From Cercis canadensis (taxonomy: Eukaryota > Streptophyta > Magnoliopsida > Fabales > Fabaceae), in NCBI GenBank assembly GCA_003255065.1, contig QAOA01007603.1, positions 322,560-386,559 of the forward strand: a DNA stretch of 64,000 nucleotides, written 5' to 3'. Both the position numbers and the translations under genes were made by a program. Positions 1 through 11,320 of this stretch are shown here, piece after piece (position 1 is the first letter of the stretch; each line of letters opens with the position of its first letter). The notes below the pieces were generated by a model. That model was not told the origin of the DNA, made no database searches, and worked only from the letters and a program-made list of their open reading frames with translations.

Positions 1-283
1 TCTCAGTGTGATTATTGAGTTTATCTTCATTAGATAATATGACAGATCAACATCTACTACCAGGACCGCAAGACTCAACTTTATTGACAGAACAAAGAAA
101 TCACATATCGACAACAGTATGAGACACTGGAGTAAGTATTTTTAAACATTGTAGTTGATTGTAGTTTTTAAATACCGGAGTAAATATTATAGTGAGATAA
201 TTTTTCTTTGAATTTTTGTACAAATAGTTCATTGTAATTTTGTCTAGTAAACACTGTAATTTTGTAAATATTAATTGAAATAG

Positions 284-1000
284 GTTGATATATTTGTACG
301 GCCTCGATCTCACGGTAGAATACGTAAGCCTAATGATCGGGTAATGAAATATGTGAGAGTGACAAGTTTTGGTGGAGTTACAAAAATAGAACCCAGAAAA
401 ATAGATGTTCAATTAATATCTGCATTAGTTGAACGATGGCGACCAGAAACACATACATTTCATATGCTTGTTGGTGAATGCACTATTACACTGCAAGATG
501 TGAAGATATTAATTGGTCTACCTGTAGATGGGAAGACAGTGATAGAGTATACTGGTTATGTGTGGAGTAATGTTTGTCAGGATTTACTTGGTGTATCCCC
601 ATCGGACTCGGCTTTAGCTGGTGGAAGACTAAAAGTAAGTTGGCTATTACGTATATTTGATCAATGTCCATATGATGCGACGGATGACGTAGTGCAGAAA
701 TATGTCAGAGCACATATACTCAGTCTGATCGGTATGTAGCTGATGCTTGATCGAACTGAAAATTTTGTGCATGTAATGTATTTGAAGTTGTTGGAAGATT
801 TAAACGAAGCGGGGAGATTCAATTGGGGATCAGCTTGTCTTGCTTCTCTCTCTGCAAGGCTTCTCTCGGGGAGGCTGATAACTTCGCAGGCTGTTGTTTT
901 TTATTCCAGTGTTGGGCATGGGAGAGATTCCCGTTTATAGCTCCGAGGCGAGTCAATCGTGATCCAACTGGGCCACTTGCGACCAGGTCAATAAATATAA
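284..1000 (+). pseudogene. Plant mobile domain (PMD, MAIN-like) protein, main exon, broken
   Basis: The frame opening after an AG acceptor at 282-283 contains the PMD signature: ALVERWRPETHTFHM, then GECTITLQDVKILIGLPVDG, then VHVMYLKLLEDL. The homologue at 54157-53437 aligns along its whole length. PMD proteins (Arabidopsis MAIN/MAIL1 family and transposon-borne relatives) act in the nucleus in silencing and genome stability; that role is family knowledge, not visible here. The frame is cut by TAG at 737-739, where the right copy has Trp, and by a frameshift around 850-900 after which the neighbouring frame (CWAWERFPF) matches the family. It is probably not functional. The exon appears to end near 987 at CAG/GT. 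Confidence 0.75.
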
Positions 1001-1173
1001 CTTTGACATATTTTTGAATTATTTATAATTAAAGTACAAGAACACTTATTTATGCGTTATTTGTATTATATTAATTATATTACATTGACATTAATTTGTA
1101 TAGTATGACTCATACCTGATTAATTCAACACAATTTTTGTGTCGTAATAAACCTAATTAATTATAGTGTTATA

Positions 1174-2304
1174 TTATAATATATTCTTTGTTAAGAATTG
1201 TTGCCCAACTGACAACTCTCCACCTCTTTCCCATGCTCCATGTCCATCTAATGTGCTAGTGTCATCACCAACTTGCATAACATCCCAATTAATGTCTGAA
1301 TGAACTGGTGAAGGTTCATTGTACTGCAATGGCTGGACTATTTTCGGTATAGGTCCACCAGATTCATAGCCCAATGGACGTACATTCAAATGTAAACTAC
1401 GTTCAATTTCTTTATCACTACAAGATTCATCTCCCTCTATGATCTCATCTTCATCATCTTCGTCACTAATAAGAGGATCAATTGGAGAATTAGCACCACT
1501 AATTTGAAAGTCGTCATGTCCTTCTATATTTACAGCAGTTTCCTGTTCCTCGATGCCCCGTCCCTGCAGTATATTTGAATTGAACCAAACATCATCACAA
1601 CCATAGTCATAGTTCTCTGGTGGCTGAGGAGTTTGACTCGAACTAGACATGCCAGTTTGAAATTCAGCTGAGTCAACATGTAGTTGATAACATTGATCAA
1701 AGACAAAATTTGTTTCATTATACCCCTGAATTGAACAAGGTATTGAACCTGGCATTGAACTTAGCCCATCTACATCAACTTCATCGATCTGAACACCGGT
1801 ATCACCATGTTGTGCAGCGCCTGTCTCCACATAAAGCTCCATTGCTCCAAGATTAGCATGCTTTGAATGACTTGCATACATGCACATTACATCCTCATCA
1901 CCTATGAGGTCAATAGCACCATAATACAAAGGGTTGGCAGACATGGGAAATCTATATTTGATATTAGATATCACTGTATTGGGAGCAAGACGTAATTTTC
2001 GGTATATCACTTCCTTTAGACTATGTAGTCTAATTTGATGCTTCAACATCATGCATACAGGATTAACACTTTCATACGTGACTCATTGCTCTCCATTATA
2101 CACTCGGCCATTATAGTATATGAAAATCAGCATATTTATCCTAAATTTTAAACCAAATATATCAGGTACAATTATTATAACAATATTAAGCTAAAAAAAT
2201 AATAGTACTTAATATTATCTATCTTCTAAAAAAAAATTATATTAAAAATTTTTATATACAGTATATGAATTTTATAATATTATATTTATATTAACACTTT
2301 CAAA
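1174..2304 (-). pseudogene. mudrA-like transposase, N-terminal fragment (copy A)
   Basis: An open frame of 292 codons (2052 to 1174) matches the N-terminal third of the transposase at 4639-3690, with upstream non-coding homology extending to 2304. It carries the acidic stretch (EDDEDEIIEGDESCSDKEIE) typical of plant MuDR-type N-termini and stops just after LSVGQQFLTKN, exactly where the DNA-binding region begins in the longer copy. It lacks the zinc-finger, catalytic and SWIM parts. It is more diverged from the 3690-4706 copy than the 4481-4706 and 4708-4935 copies are from each other. It could be an older tandem duplicate or a second haplotype, since the single N at 2305 abuts its end. Confidence 0.7.
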
Positions 2305-2305
2305 N

Positions 2306-2700
2306 ACTGATGGCACTACTCCCAGGTTATTGTTTTACAGGAAATGAGGTTTGGGCTGCTAAGGTGCTATTGATATGTTATTACATCGTGGAGCACCATA
2401 ACCCAGATCGAGTCATACGCCAGTTTGGGAGTTAGTAGAAGATTCCTCGAGAGATAACCGTTTTTAATAGACAGCTTCACAGTATCAATATGAGAGGGAA
2501 GCAAGATACATTATGGACATTGCATCATTTGGAGCATAACCTCTTGTGGGATCATCGACGTGAATACATTGTCAACTTAGATGAGCCATTTGGGGTAGAT
2601 CCGAGTACATGCCGTGGTATTTACAGATAACTCGCCGATGGATGAGTCTTGAAAATGTCACAGCCACTAGAGAGGTCAGTGTATAGTTATCATTTTAGTT
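2306..2700 (+). pseudogene. PMD protein, C-terminal exon, broken
   Basis: After a TTTACAG acceptor near 2340 the frame reads NEVWAAKVLLICYYIVEHHN and then DRVIRQFG, matching the right-hand copy near 53080-52980 (DIWAAQVPLVCFNMVEMHY, then DIVIRQFGG). Two stops follow directly; further family-like residues (DPSTCRGIY, then an ITRRWMS-like segment) continue to about 2680. It belongs to the PMD gene begun at 284, separated from it by mudrA copy A and an assembly join, so the intervening order is suspect. Confidence 0.6.
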
Positions 2701-2715
2701 AATTTTATAATTCTT

Positions 2716-4639
2716 TTAAAATTTTATATTATTTATTGAATAAACAGTAATTCTTTTTGTCTTTAGAGTTTTGTTCTTGAAATACGTGTTCCAATTGCTA
2801 ACGATATGCCGCAAGCAGAAGAAATTGTACGCGAGTGGCGGACTCCATCCCACACTAGGATCTACAATCGAAGGCAAAATACTAACATGACGATCAAAAA
2901 TTATCGTCAAATTTTGTCGATCTCGAACCATGTGACGACGAACTAAGGTCAAAAACAATGTCCAAGCATCTTTCACTTCACCTTCCACAATAGCAAATGC
3001 AAGAGGCAATAGTGACCTATCACCATCCTGTGTTGAAGCAATCAGCAATGTCCCGCGATACTTTCCGCTCAAGAAAGTTCCATCAACTTGAATCACAGGC
3101 TTGCAAAAGGGAAATGCATCAACACATGCTTGAAATGTCCAAAATACACGGCGAAACATTTTTCCTGAACATTGGAATGATTGCTGATCTAATTATTATC
3201 CAAAAACCATTTGACAACAGTTCCCAGATTTGCTGTAATCATCGCTGCCATCCATCTAGGTAAGAGGTTGTAGCTCTCATTCCAATTGCCGAACATTTTT
3301 TCGATGCACTTTTGTTTTGCCAACCATGCTTTTCTGTACGATGCGCAGTACCCATAGTCATTCAATATCTGTTTTTGAATCAACTTAATTGATACATCCA
3401 GACTCTCCTCAATCATCCCATGAATGCTCGACGCTATCACATGCATGTCCAACTTGTTGTGATCTTGCGTTATCATGACATTTGTGCAAGTATGAGGACC
3501 GTTGTACTTTGTAATCTCCTATTGTCCACTCTTACTTCTTTGGCAAGCTCGGAGTCTCCAATTACAACCACTCTCCTTGTTTGGACAAATAATACTCCAC
3601 ACTGTTGGATGCGACTGCCTAACAATGAATGAATGGTGCACTTGCATTGAGTATTCTTTGACAGCAATTTGAACGTCATTCTTTGTTAAGAATTGTTGCC
3701 CAACTGACAACTCTCCACCTCTTTCCCACGCTCCATGTCCATCTGATGTGCCAGTGTCATCACCAACTTGCATAGCATCCCAATTAATGTCTGAATAAAC
3801 TAGTGAAGATTCACTGTACTGCAACGGCTGCACTATTTCGGTATAGGTCCACCGGATTCATAGCCCACTACACGTACATTCAAATCTAAACTACGTTCAA
3901 TTTCTTCGTCACTACAAGATTCATCTCCCTCTGTGATCTCATCTTCATCATCTTCGTCACTAATAAGACAATCAATTGGAGAATTAGCACAACTAATTTG
4001 AAAGTCGTCATGTCCTTCTATATTTATAGTAGTTTCCTGTTTCTCGATGCCCTGTCCTTGGAGTATATTTGAATTGAACAAAGCATCATCACAACCATAG
4101 TCATGGCTCTCTGGTGGTTGAGGAGTTTGACTCGAACTAGGCATGCCAGTTTGAAATTCAGTTGAGTCAACATGTAGTTGATAACATTGATCAAAGACAA
4201 AATTTGTTTCACTATACCTCTGAATTGAACAAGGTATTAAACTTGGTATTGAACCTGGCATTGAACTTAGCCCACCTGCATCAACTTCATCGATCTAAAC
4301 ACCGGTATCACCATGTTGTGCAGCGTCCGTCTCCACATAAAGCTTCATTGCTCTAAGATTAGCATGCTTTGAATGACTTGCATACATGCACATTACATCC
4401 TCATCACCCATGAGGTCAATAGCACCATAATACAAAGAGTTGGCAAACATGGGAAATCTATATTTGATATTAAATATCACTGTATTGGGAGCAAGACATA
4501 ATTTTCGGTGTATCACTTCCTTCAGACTATGTAGTCTAATTCGATGTTTCAACATCATGCATACAATATTAGCACTTTCATACGTGACTCTTTGTTCTCC
4601 ATTATACACTTGGCCATTATAGTATATGAAAATCAGCAT
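2716..4639 (-). pseudogene. mudrA-like MULE transposase (left), C-terminally truncated
   Basis: Reading from 4639: an N-terminal segment (IYYNGQVYNGE, YRFPMFANSLYYGA), the acidic linker, an FLTKNDVQIAVKEYSMQ DNA-binding region with a Cys-rich finger (ICPNKESGCNWRLRAC), a linker ending in NLLPRWMAA, then the MULE transposase core (VIQVDGTFLSGKYRGTLL). The core has first catalytic Asp in QVDGTF and a second in FDRHVSI. The SWIM zinc finger and tail are missing; the frame dies near 2716 where the PMD exon begins. Breaks seen: TAG at 4295-4297 (CAG in copy A), a one-base loss near 3833 in an A run, TAG at 3519-3521 (Trp in the right element), and a frameshift between 3189 and 3159. Not functional. 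Cut-and-paste transposase by family knowledge. Confidence 0.8.
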
Positions 4640-4707
4640 ATTTATCCTAAATTTTAAACCAAATATATCAGGTACAATTATTATAACAATATTAAGCTAA
4701 AAAAATN

Positions 4708-5035
4708 TGTATTGGGAGCAAGACATAATTTTCGGTGTATCACTTCCTTCAGACTATGTAGTCTAATTCGATGTTTCAACATCATGCATACAGTATTAGC
4801 ACTTTCATACATGACTCTTTGTTCTCCATTATACACTTGGCCATTATAGTATATGAAAATCAACATATTTATCCTAAATTTTAAACCAAATATATCAGGT
4901 ACAATTATTATAACAATATTAAGCTAAAAAATATAATATTACTTAATATTATCTATCTTCTAAAAAAAAAATTATATTAAAAATTTTCATATATAGTATA
5001 TGAATTTTATAATATTATATTTATATTAACACATT
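4708..5035 (-). repeat. Duplicate of transposase N-terminus after a single N
   Basis: 4708-4935 repeats 4481-4706 in the same orientation with only a few base differences, separated by one N at 4707. The unbroken sequence then runs on into the element leader. This is the pattern of two contig ends that overlap but were not merged, rather than a biological tandem repeat. Confidence 0.75.
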
Positions 5036-6372
5036 CAAATTAATGTATATAAATCATACAACCAAAAAAAAATTAACTACTAAAATTAAACAATAATTAA
5101 AATTTTAGCGCACCTTATATAATATTGCTTCATAACCTTTGAACAAAACCTTAGACAAGCACTTTTATCCTTTATTGATTGAAATCTGAAAACTAAAAAC
5201 TCCAGAATGCCTTTGCTCGTCGCTCAAGACTCTCTAACTTGATGTTGTCTAAATTTTTTTCTTGACACAAATGAACTCTTCACGGACGATGAGTTATATA
5301 GCATTCGGACCCGCCATAGGGCCCCGACATGCCATCACTCAGAAAATGAATCGCCGTATGCCATGTGGCGGCTTCTATGGGGACGTGCCATGAGAGTAGC
5401 GGCGTGTTCCTTCTCAACACGCCAGCACTCAGCTTTTTCACTGACATGGGGCCCACAAGTCTAGAAAGGCTGGGAGATGTCAGCCTATTGGGACACATCG
5501 TGAGGCCCACGGCGTGTCCGGTAGGTCCCATGTGTCCGAAATGGTTTTTTTTTTTTTATTTTTAAATTTTTANGAAATGTTTTTTTTTTATTTTTAAATT
5601 TTTAAAAGTGTAATATTTATGTAAATACTTTAAAATCTGTTACATTTAGGTAAATATTTTTGTACAATATAATATTTGTGTCAAAAGGCCCATATATGTA
5701 TATATATTTTTTGATAACCTCGTATACATATTAATTAATAAAGAAGTAGCACCCTCTTCATACATATGTTACTTTATGATTCGTTCATTAGTGTGGGACA
5801 CTTGCTTATGGTGCTATACTTATGATTCTTAAATGAAAGTGCTATATTGCCATATAATTTACTTATTGATTTACCTCAATCAACAACAAAAAAAAAAATT
5901 AACTTTTTTCAGTCATGTATATAAATAAAATAATTATATAATATTAAAAATATTTTATGCTTTATAAAAAATACTAAATTAAAAAATTTAATGTTTAGAA
6001 TCAAATAATCTTTTTATTAAAATTTTAAAATTAAACTATTTTTTTCAAAATTAATTGATTTTAATTAATTTCTAAAGATTTGAAATTTTTAAGGATTGAA
6101 AGCAGTTGTGACTTGTGAGCGTAAAGCCTCTGACATCTAGTACTAGAGTATTGGTAGGAAAGGGAGACATGATTGTTGTTTCAGGCTTTCAGCTAGGCAA
6201 TATGAGGGGGAAACTGGAAAGTAAACTGCCAAAGTATGTTTGGTTGCGGGGAAGAAGGGTTGAAAAGAAAAAACAAACGCTAATGAGAAAGTGGGACAGA
6301 GAGGGGCAGCGGACGCGGGTGAAAAAAAGCAGACACGTGTAATTTAAAGACAAGGGATGACCAGGTCAGAGG
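5036..6372. other. MULE leader then gene-poor AT-rich spacer
   Basis: 5280-5540 is unusually GC-rich with repeated GCGTGTT/AACACGCC and CATG-containing words, resembling the leader of the right PMD-MULE. 5545-5620 is poly-T/AT-rich with a short duplication around N 5573. 5760-6100 is plain AT-rich DNA. From about 6110 the composition becomes promoter-like towards the TATA box at 6373. A 75-codon open frame at 6115-6342 has no recognisable features and I do not call it a gene. Confidence 0.5.
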
Positions 6373-6382
6373 ATATATATAT
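6373..6382 (+). promoter_or_regulatory. TATA box of the SMR11-like gene
   Basis: A run of alternating TA (GATATATATATCCC) lies about 30 bases before a pyrimidine-rich leader (TCATCACTATCAATCTCTGC) that would suit a plant transcription start near 6405-6415. No ATG lies between that leader and the proposed 5'UTR donor at 6541. Confidence 0.5.
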
Positions 6383-6540
6383 CCCAAGGGCTGTTTGGCG
6401 CTTTTTGGCACTCATCACTATCAATCTCTGCTCCTCTTGCTCTGCTCTCGCGCCGCCGCGGCTGCTCTTGCTGCTCCGTCTCCTCCACTGCTTTCAAAAT
6501 CTGGGTCTTGTTACCGTTTTCTTACATTCCCAACTTTCAG

Positions 6541-6948
6541 GTACTCTCTCCTTCTCCATCTTTGGATTTTAGACATTTTCTGGTGTGCCAAATCTCGTGT
6601 AATTGTCTATTTGTTTTTTTTTTTTGTTCTTTTATCTCCTCCATTTCCGGGGTTTCTTCATCTATTCAACAGAGAATCACATATCTATATTGCAAATATT
6701 ATATGTAGCGGATATTTGCTTTCTTTATTGATTAGATCTCAGATTTTTTTTTGTCACTCGCAAATCTCTCGATATTTTCAAATTTGCTCTCTGGTTACCC
6801 TTTCTCGACCCATTGCGGGAATTGTGGGATAGGAAATTAGGGTTTTTTTTTTCCCTAGCCTATTGATTTTCTGTTGAATAGTTATGTATTTCGTTTTCTT
6901 GTATAATTGCTTCGCATATATCATGCTTTGAATTGGATTGGAATCCAG
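6541..6948 (+). other. 5'UTR intron of the SMR11-like gene
   Basis: A donor CTTTCAG/GTACTC at 6540/6541 and an acceptor ATCCAG/AAGCAG at 6948/6949 bound a T-rich segment typical of plant introns. The upstream exon has no ATG, so translation should begin in the second exon. Leader introns like this often raise expression in plants; here that is inference only. Confidence 0.55.
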
Positions 6949-7009
6949 AAGCAGTAGAGGGGAGCTTCAATTAACTGAAGCAAAAGTAGCTAAACTTGCT
7001 TTCAAACTC

Positions 7010-7702
7010 ATGGATCCTGGAGCTAGATGTGATGTCCTGTGTCCTAACTCTCCGGAAAAACTGGATGGGAGTATTGTTGCAGGGAAAGCCAATAAGGAAG
7101 TTCCTAAGGCAGCTGTAGCAAATGAGTGTACTATTTCTCTGGGGCCTATAACCCCTTTTGCAGACAGAGAGCATGGGGATTTTCACCTTGATTTTAAATC
7201 CCCCAACACGGTGGCCAAGAAACAACTGAAATTATCCTGCAATGGCAATGACAATAAGGTTGCTTTTGTTGATAATTGTAGCCCCCAAACACCTAACGAT
7301 GGTGTTTTCGACCCCTTTGCTCCTGGCCCTGATGACGTGGCAAGGGCACCCCAGTGCAGAAAGTATCTTGATGAATTAAGGGGTAGTGTGTCTCGACAAC
7401 TCAATTTTGATCCCTGTGATCTTTTTGAGCACGAGAATTCTGGTGATGATGTAGAATCCCTTTCAGATCAAGAGATGTTTGAATCAGTGTATGAGAATCT
7501 TTTGGAAGCTATTGTCTCAATGCAAACTGAGGATATTCTTGCTGAAATGGAAAATGTAGAATATGATCCAGTCAATTGTAAAACACCTCCTTCAGAACTC
7601 CGATTCAGCGGAATTGCTGATACTTGTCCTGATGCGCCCTTGAAGCCACGGGGTAGACCAAGGATAATTCCAGTGGAGTTATGCAGGAAGCTTGAATTCT
7701 GA
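7010..7702 (+). CDS. SMR11: SIAMESE-related CDK-inhibitor-like protein (SMR11-like)
   Basis: A 230-residue protein in a single exon. I chose the ATG at 7010 because the frame stays open upstream but has no earlier ATG once the leader intron is removed. Seen: SLGPITPFADRE near residue 45, a mid-region FDPFAPGPDDVARAPQCRKY, an acidic stretch (ENSGDDVESLSDQEMFESVY), and a C-terminus with CKTPPSELRFSGIADTCPDA followed by PLKPRGRPR, ending VELCRKLEF. The CxTP...CPxAPxKPR pattern matches the C-terminal motif of plant SIM/SMR proteins, which bind cyclin-CDK complexes in the nucleus and promote endoreduplication. The length fits SMR11 better than the short SMRs of about 100 residues. GRPRI also resembles an AT-hook core. 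The family is fairly sure and the exact member less so. No damage seen. Confidence 0.62.
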   Translation: MDPGARCDVLCPNSPEKLDGSIVAGKANKEVPKAAVANECTISLGPITPFADREHGDFHLDFKSPNTVAKKQLKLSCNGNDNKVAFVDNCSPQTPNDGVFDPFAPGPDDVARAPQCRKYLDELRGSVSRQLNFDPCDLFEHENSGDDVESLSDQEMFESVYENLLEAIVSMQTEDILAEMENVEYDPVNCKTPPSELRFSGIADTCPDAPLKPRGRPRIIPVELCRKLEF

Positions 7703-9201
7703 CTCAATGCAGTTTAATTAATATATACACACAGGGAATATGAATGACAGCGTACTTATTGGTAACAGCATTATGAGATACTCATTTTGGAATTGTATTT
7801 CTAGTTCATAGCTTGTTGTGGGATAACATGTTTTGATCGGGAACAACTGCATCTGACCAAGTTGGTAGTTTTAGCAATAACATTGTATATTAATTGTTGA
7901 TGTGAATTTGGTTTAGAATACAATTGTTCCCGGGTCTTAAATAGATTATTTCTTGATCTAGCTTCATTTTAATTGCAAATATACTTTTCAACTTTGTTTA
8001 TTGAGTTTTTATATATATATATATTTATGTTTANTTTTTATATATATATATATATAGATATATATATTTATGTTTACTGGTGGTGTTGAAGTTTGAGATG
8101 TTATTTTCATTTTATTTTTTATTTATGTGCAGTTAATCTAGTTTTTTTTTTTTTTTTTTTTTTTNTTTCTGGTAAATGTAGTTTATCAAATTAGTTTGAG
8201 CACCGAAATGATTTAGAATAATGGAATGTCATCCTAGTGGTGTCTTAGGATGTTAGCTAATAGTTGGAATGATGCTAGGCTTTCTTCTCTTCTCTTATTT
8301 CTGTCCTTATTTTTTCTTCCTTTCTTCAATCCTTGCTGCCTTTTTCTCCCTACTAAAGGAATGATGATCCAACTTGAAACGCAGATTGCCATCATGAGCA
8401 GAGATGGTACTATTATCCTCATCTTTCTGGTTTTAATCTAAATGGACAATGAGAAATCCATTTCGGATGTGGTTAGTCATGTTGGGTGCGGTGGGTTCTG
8501 TTTCAGACTTTAAGCATATGATTGAGAAGTTTTTGTCATACCATATCTAAGTTTATTTTAATTAAAAGAATATTAGTAGGCCGTTTGAAAAATTATGATA
8601 AATCCAATGGCGTTATGGAAGCTTAGATCCTGATTTTGGGTTCAGAAATCGAACTTGCACTGAATGTGTTTTGATGGTGATTTATATTGCGTTACATGCA
8701 TAGAATCCCAATATTACTGATCTGTCAGAAATGGCATCATCTGAGAATGAATGCCCTCTTTGAATTCTTAATTCCTCATGGTGCAAAACTTCATAACAAT
8801 AATAGTTTAAGTTTCTGAGACAAATTGGAAGTGAAAAGTTCATCATCCTTTCTTGAAGCAAATCGTCCTGCAAATTTAACTTTCAATTAAACATGTTCCT
8901 GATATGAAAACTTGTAAACAACCAGTCAATTGCGCTAATCGGAAGGCTTGCAACAAGGAAATATTCTATATCAAAAATCAGGATTCTTTGTAACAAAACA
9001 AAGATTAAGCGCATGCAAGGTGTGCACATCGTAATGCAAATTGCAAACCAAACCACCACAACATGGATTAGGAAAATCCCAGTAATGAGGATGAACAAAT
9101 ATGTATATACTATATACATGTAATACTCTAACCCAAAAATTCTCCAAGTGCTTTATTTGAGTTGAAGTGAACATGTAGTGCGACTCTTTATCCTCTGGCA
9201 T
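7703..9201. other. 3'UTR and spacer with AT microsatellites
   Basis: 7703-7990 is the likely 3'UTR of the SMR11-like gene (TTAATTAATATA just after the stop, AT-rich). 8010-8075 is an (AT)n microsatellite interrupted and apparently duplicated at N 8034, and 8140-8170 is a poly-T run with N 8165. 8180-9200 has no convincing gene; short open frames there overlap on both strands and lack recognisable features. The last part should contain the 3'UTR of the minus-strand LEA gene. Confidence 0.5.
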
Positions 9202-9909
9202 TCATAATTTGGTCTTATTCTTGCAAATTTGGTTAAGAAGCTTCATTTGGAGAACACTAAAGGTGAATTGGCAATTGGACACAGCAACAATATGTTTCTT
9301 AATGATCCCAAAGAAGGAGACCTTGCCCGGAATGCTAGTGAGTGTTTCCATGGAGAGCTGGCCTCCCATTACATCCCCAATAAAAGTGGTCATGTTGGAT
9401 GCTATCTCATCAAGCTGTAGAGAAAGGCGACATGGAAGCGTTGCAGAGCCCCTGGCAGGGATGAGACCCGGAAAGATTTCTGTCTCTCCAACCTGCTTGC
9501 CTCTATATAATAGGAGACTCTTGCCTTGTTCATGCTTGAAGCTGGCATGGTTTCGATTCTTGACTAGAATCTTGAGATCAAGGGTGATGTTGAGTTGGAT
9601 CTGAATGGCAGGAAATGAGACTCGAGGAGCTATGCCCTCCAAAGTAGCCGAAACAAGCTGTGTTCTTGGCTCTTTGGGCTTCAACACTGTCATGGCCAGG
9701 ACGAGAGCCACGATGAATAGAAGCAGGAGTAGTAAGAGCAGTGCCCCTATGGCAATTAGACACCTGCGTCTCCTCTTGGTCTTTTTGTGTGAAATCATTA
9801 CTTGGGCCTCCTCGTTGTTCTGTGTTTGTGTTTCTATCATGATCTTGTTTTTTGATGCTTCAGGCATGTTAATGCTAGCTGCAGCTACACACACGCACGC
9901 AGTGATCAC
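9202..9909 (-). CDS. LEA_2 family membrane protein (At1g64065-like), copy 1
   Basis: A single-exon frame of 235 codons. An N-terminal polar region ends in a basic cluster (KKTKRRRR, residues 42-49), followed by one hydrophobic helix (about 51-75, LLLLLLLLFIVALVLA), then an LEA_2 (NDR1/HIN1-type) domain. This includes LDLKILVKNRNHASFKHE, LLLYRGKQVGETEIFPG and a conserved tail SNCQFTFSV...CKNKTKL. Family members are single-pass proteins of the plasma membrane or endomembranes linked to defence and stress; the exact role is not visible. The second Met (codon at 9865-9867) sits closer to the usual family start, so the first 14 residues may be untranslated. It shares its fold and C-terminal KTKL with the gene at 11321-11923, a tandem duplicate on the same strand. 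No breaks seen. Confidence 0.85.
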   Translation of the reverse strand: MITACVCVAAASINMPEASKNKIMIETQTQNNEEAQVMISHKKTKRRRRCLIAIGALLLLLLLLFIVALVLAMTVLKPKEPRTQLVSATLEGIAPRVSFPAIQIQLNITLDLKILVKNRNHASFKHEQGKSLLLYRGKQVGETEIFPGLIPARGSATLPCRLSLQLDEIASNMTTFIGDVMGGQLSMETLTSIPGKVSFFGIIKKHIVAVSNCQFTFSVLQMKLLNQICKNKTKL

Positions 9910-11214
9910 AGATTCTACGTGAGAAAGATTGATTCTAATTCTGCCAAGGACAAAAGAGAAAGGTGTAAGTGTAATTGAGCTACCAATATAGTAGAAAGTA
10001 GGAATAAACTATTCAAGTAGAGGATAAGGTTAGAAACTAGATTTGATTGTTGAGGAAATAACTAAGAGAACCACTGAAACTGATAATATCTAATATCTTG
10101 AGGTTGTTAGTAGTTGGGAGGGTCCTCCATTTTAATGCGAGGTTTGCAAGCAAACTAAACTCAATGCGCGGCCAGCCATTCCGTGTTCCCAACCACCAAT
10201 TAAAACTTTTCTCTTGACTTGTGTGTTAACCATGAATCTGACACGCCCAAGCATAAATTCAAAGTTCCTTATACGAGTGAAACTGACATCTTTTCAAAAA
10301 TTCTAAATTTTTATTCATCTTCAGAAATACAAATGGTAAAGAAATTATGATAAGAACCTTTTTATACTAGTGTCAATTTAATAAGTACTTGAAAAGGTTG
10401 TTTTGTTAGTATAACTTAAATACAGAAGTATGAGATTGTAATTGTAGTGACAAAACAAAAAATTAATTATTGTTGCCAAAAGCAGATTTTATAACAATTA
10501 CTTTTATTGTTATTGGATTCTAGTAGTGTTTGGAACAACTTACATGCATGACAAGTTTTGCTGTACATATATAACTTTATTCTTGAGCAAAAAGAAATGT
10601 ATGCCTATAAATTTTTCATTTGTTACCATGAGGTAATTAATTCAGAATGATCCGCCCCTAAATATGCACCAAGAAGTTGTTTGTAGAAAAGAAAAGAGTA
10701 TTTGTAAAGTAATAAAAACAAATTTGAAAGAAAGAAAACCTTCGAAAATACAATGTGATGATTGGTAGAAAAATGAAAAGAATAAGTCATTAATTGATTT
10801 ATTCTTTACCATCCATGTTAATTTGCTAGTGAATCGGAGTTAGTTTACTTGAAAAAGGTGTTATTTTGTTTTATCTACGCCTAAAAAATGTTCGATGGAA
10901 TGATCACATCCTTGATTCCTTTGATTACCTGTAAAGATAAAATTTATGCCTGTCCCGAGTCCTGTGTGCTTAGCCTCACTCCTCACGCAGTGAACATCAC
11001 AGAAACTCTAGTAATTATAATGATACTCCAATCACTAATTAGAGTTAAAGTTGAAGTATAAAGAAGAAGACGAAGAAGAGAAGGAATAATATTCATTTTA
11101 TTTACAGAATGAAACAAAAATACAAAGAGATTTGAAGATTAGGAAGCATGAATGAGGCTAACTAATAGTAGTAACTACTTTAATGATAAAAAAAGTGGAA
11201 ACCAGCAAGACAAG

Positions 11215-11216
<2 letters not shown>
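9910..11216. other. Spacer between the two LEA_2 genes
   Basis: It holds the promoter and leader of the minus-strand LEA gene ending at 9909 and, on its right, the 3' flank of the second LEA gene. AT-rich; no coding frame, RNA gene or clear element recognised. Confidence 0.45.
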
Positions 11217-11256
<40 letters not shown>

Positions 11257-11262
11257 GGGGGG
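11217..11262. repeat. (GA)n microsatellite joined to a G run
   Basis: About 15 GA units followed by roughly 16 G residues, 60 bases beyond the stop of the minus-strand LEA gene, so probably in its 3'UTR as a (TC)n/poly-C tract. Length is likely to vary between alleles. Confidence 0.9.
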
Positions 11263-11320
11263 TGTGGGGGAAGATTAAGGTAAATAAACTAACATGAGAG
11301 ATGGAGGAGAGAGATTGTGA

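Larger units (their letters stand above)
1..5760. mobile_element. Decayed PMD-carrying MULE (left copy)
   Basis: A plant mobile domain gene reads on the plus strand (284 to about 2700) and a mudrA-like transposase on the minus strand (4639 to about 2716), so the two meet tail to tail. The mudrA-proximal end (5280-5700) is a GC-rich leader followed by a motif resembling repeated AAGTATTTACCTAAAT, also found reverse-complemented at the head of the right-hand element near 44800-44890. The left end lies outside the window, and I found no TIR or target duplication, so the borders are approximate. Both genes are broken and two single-N joins (2305, 4707) interrupt the element, so its true order may differ. 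Confidence 0.6.

Noticed and set aside
101-412. Minus-strand 103-codon open frame
   Set aside because: Overlaps the PMD exon on the other strand, with low-complexity Tyr/Leu-rich content; a shadow.
6115-6342. 75-codon plus-strand frame before the TATA box
   Set aside because: Very Lys/Arg-rich, no homology recognised, ends upstream of the promoter; treated as chance.
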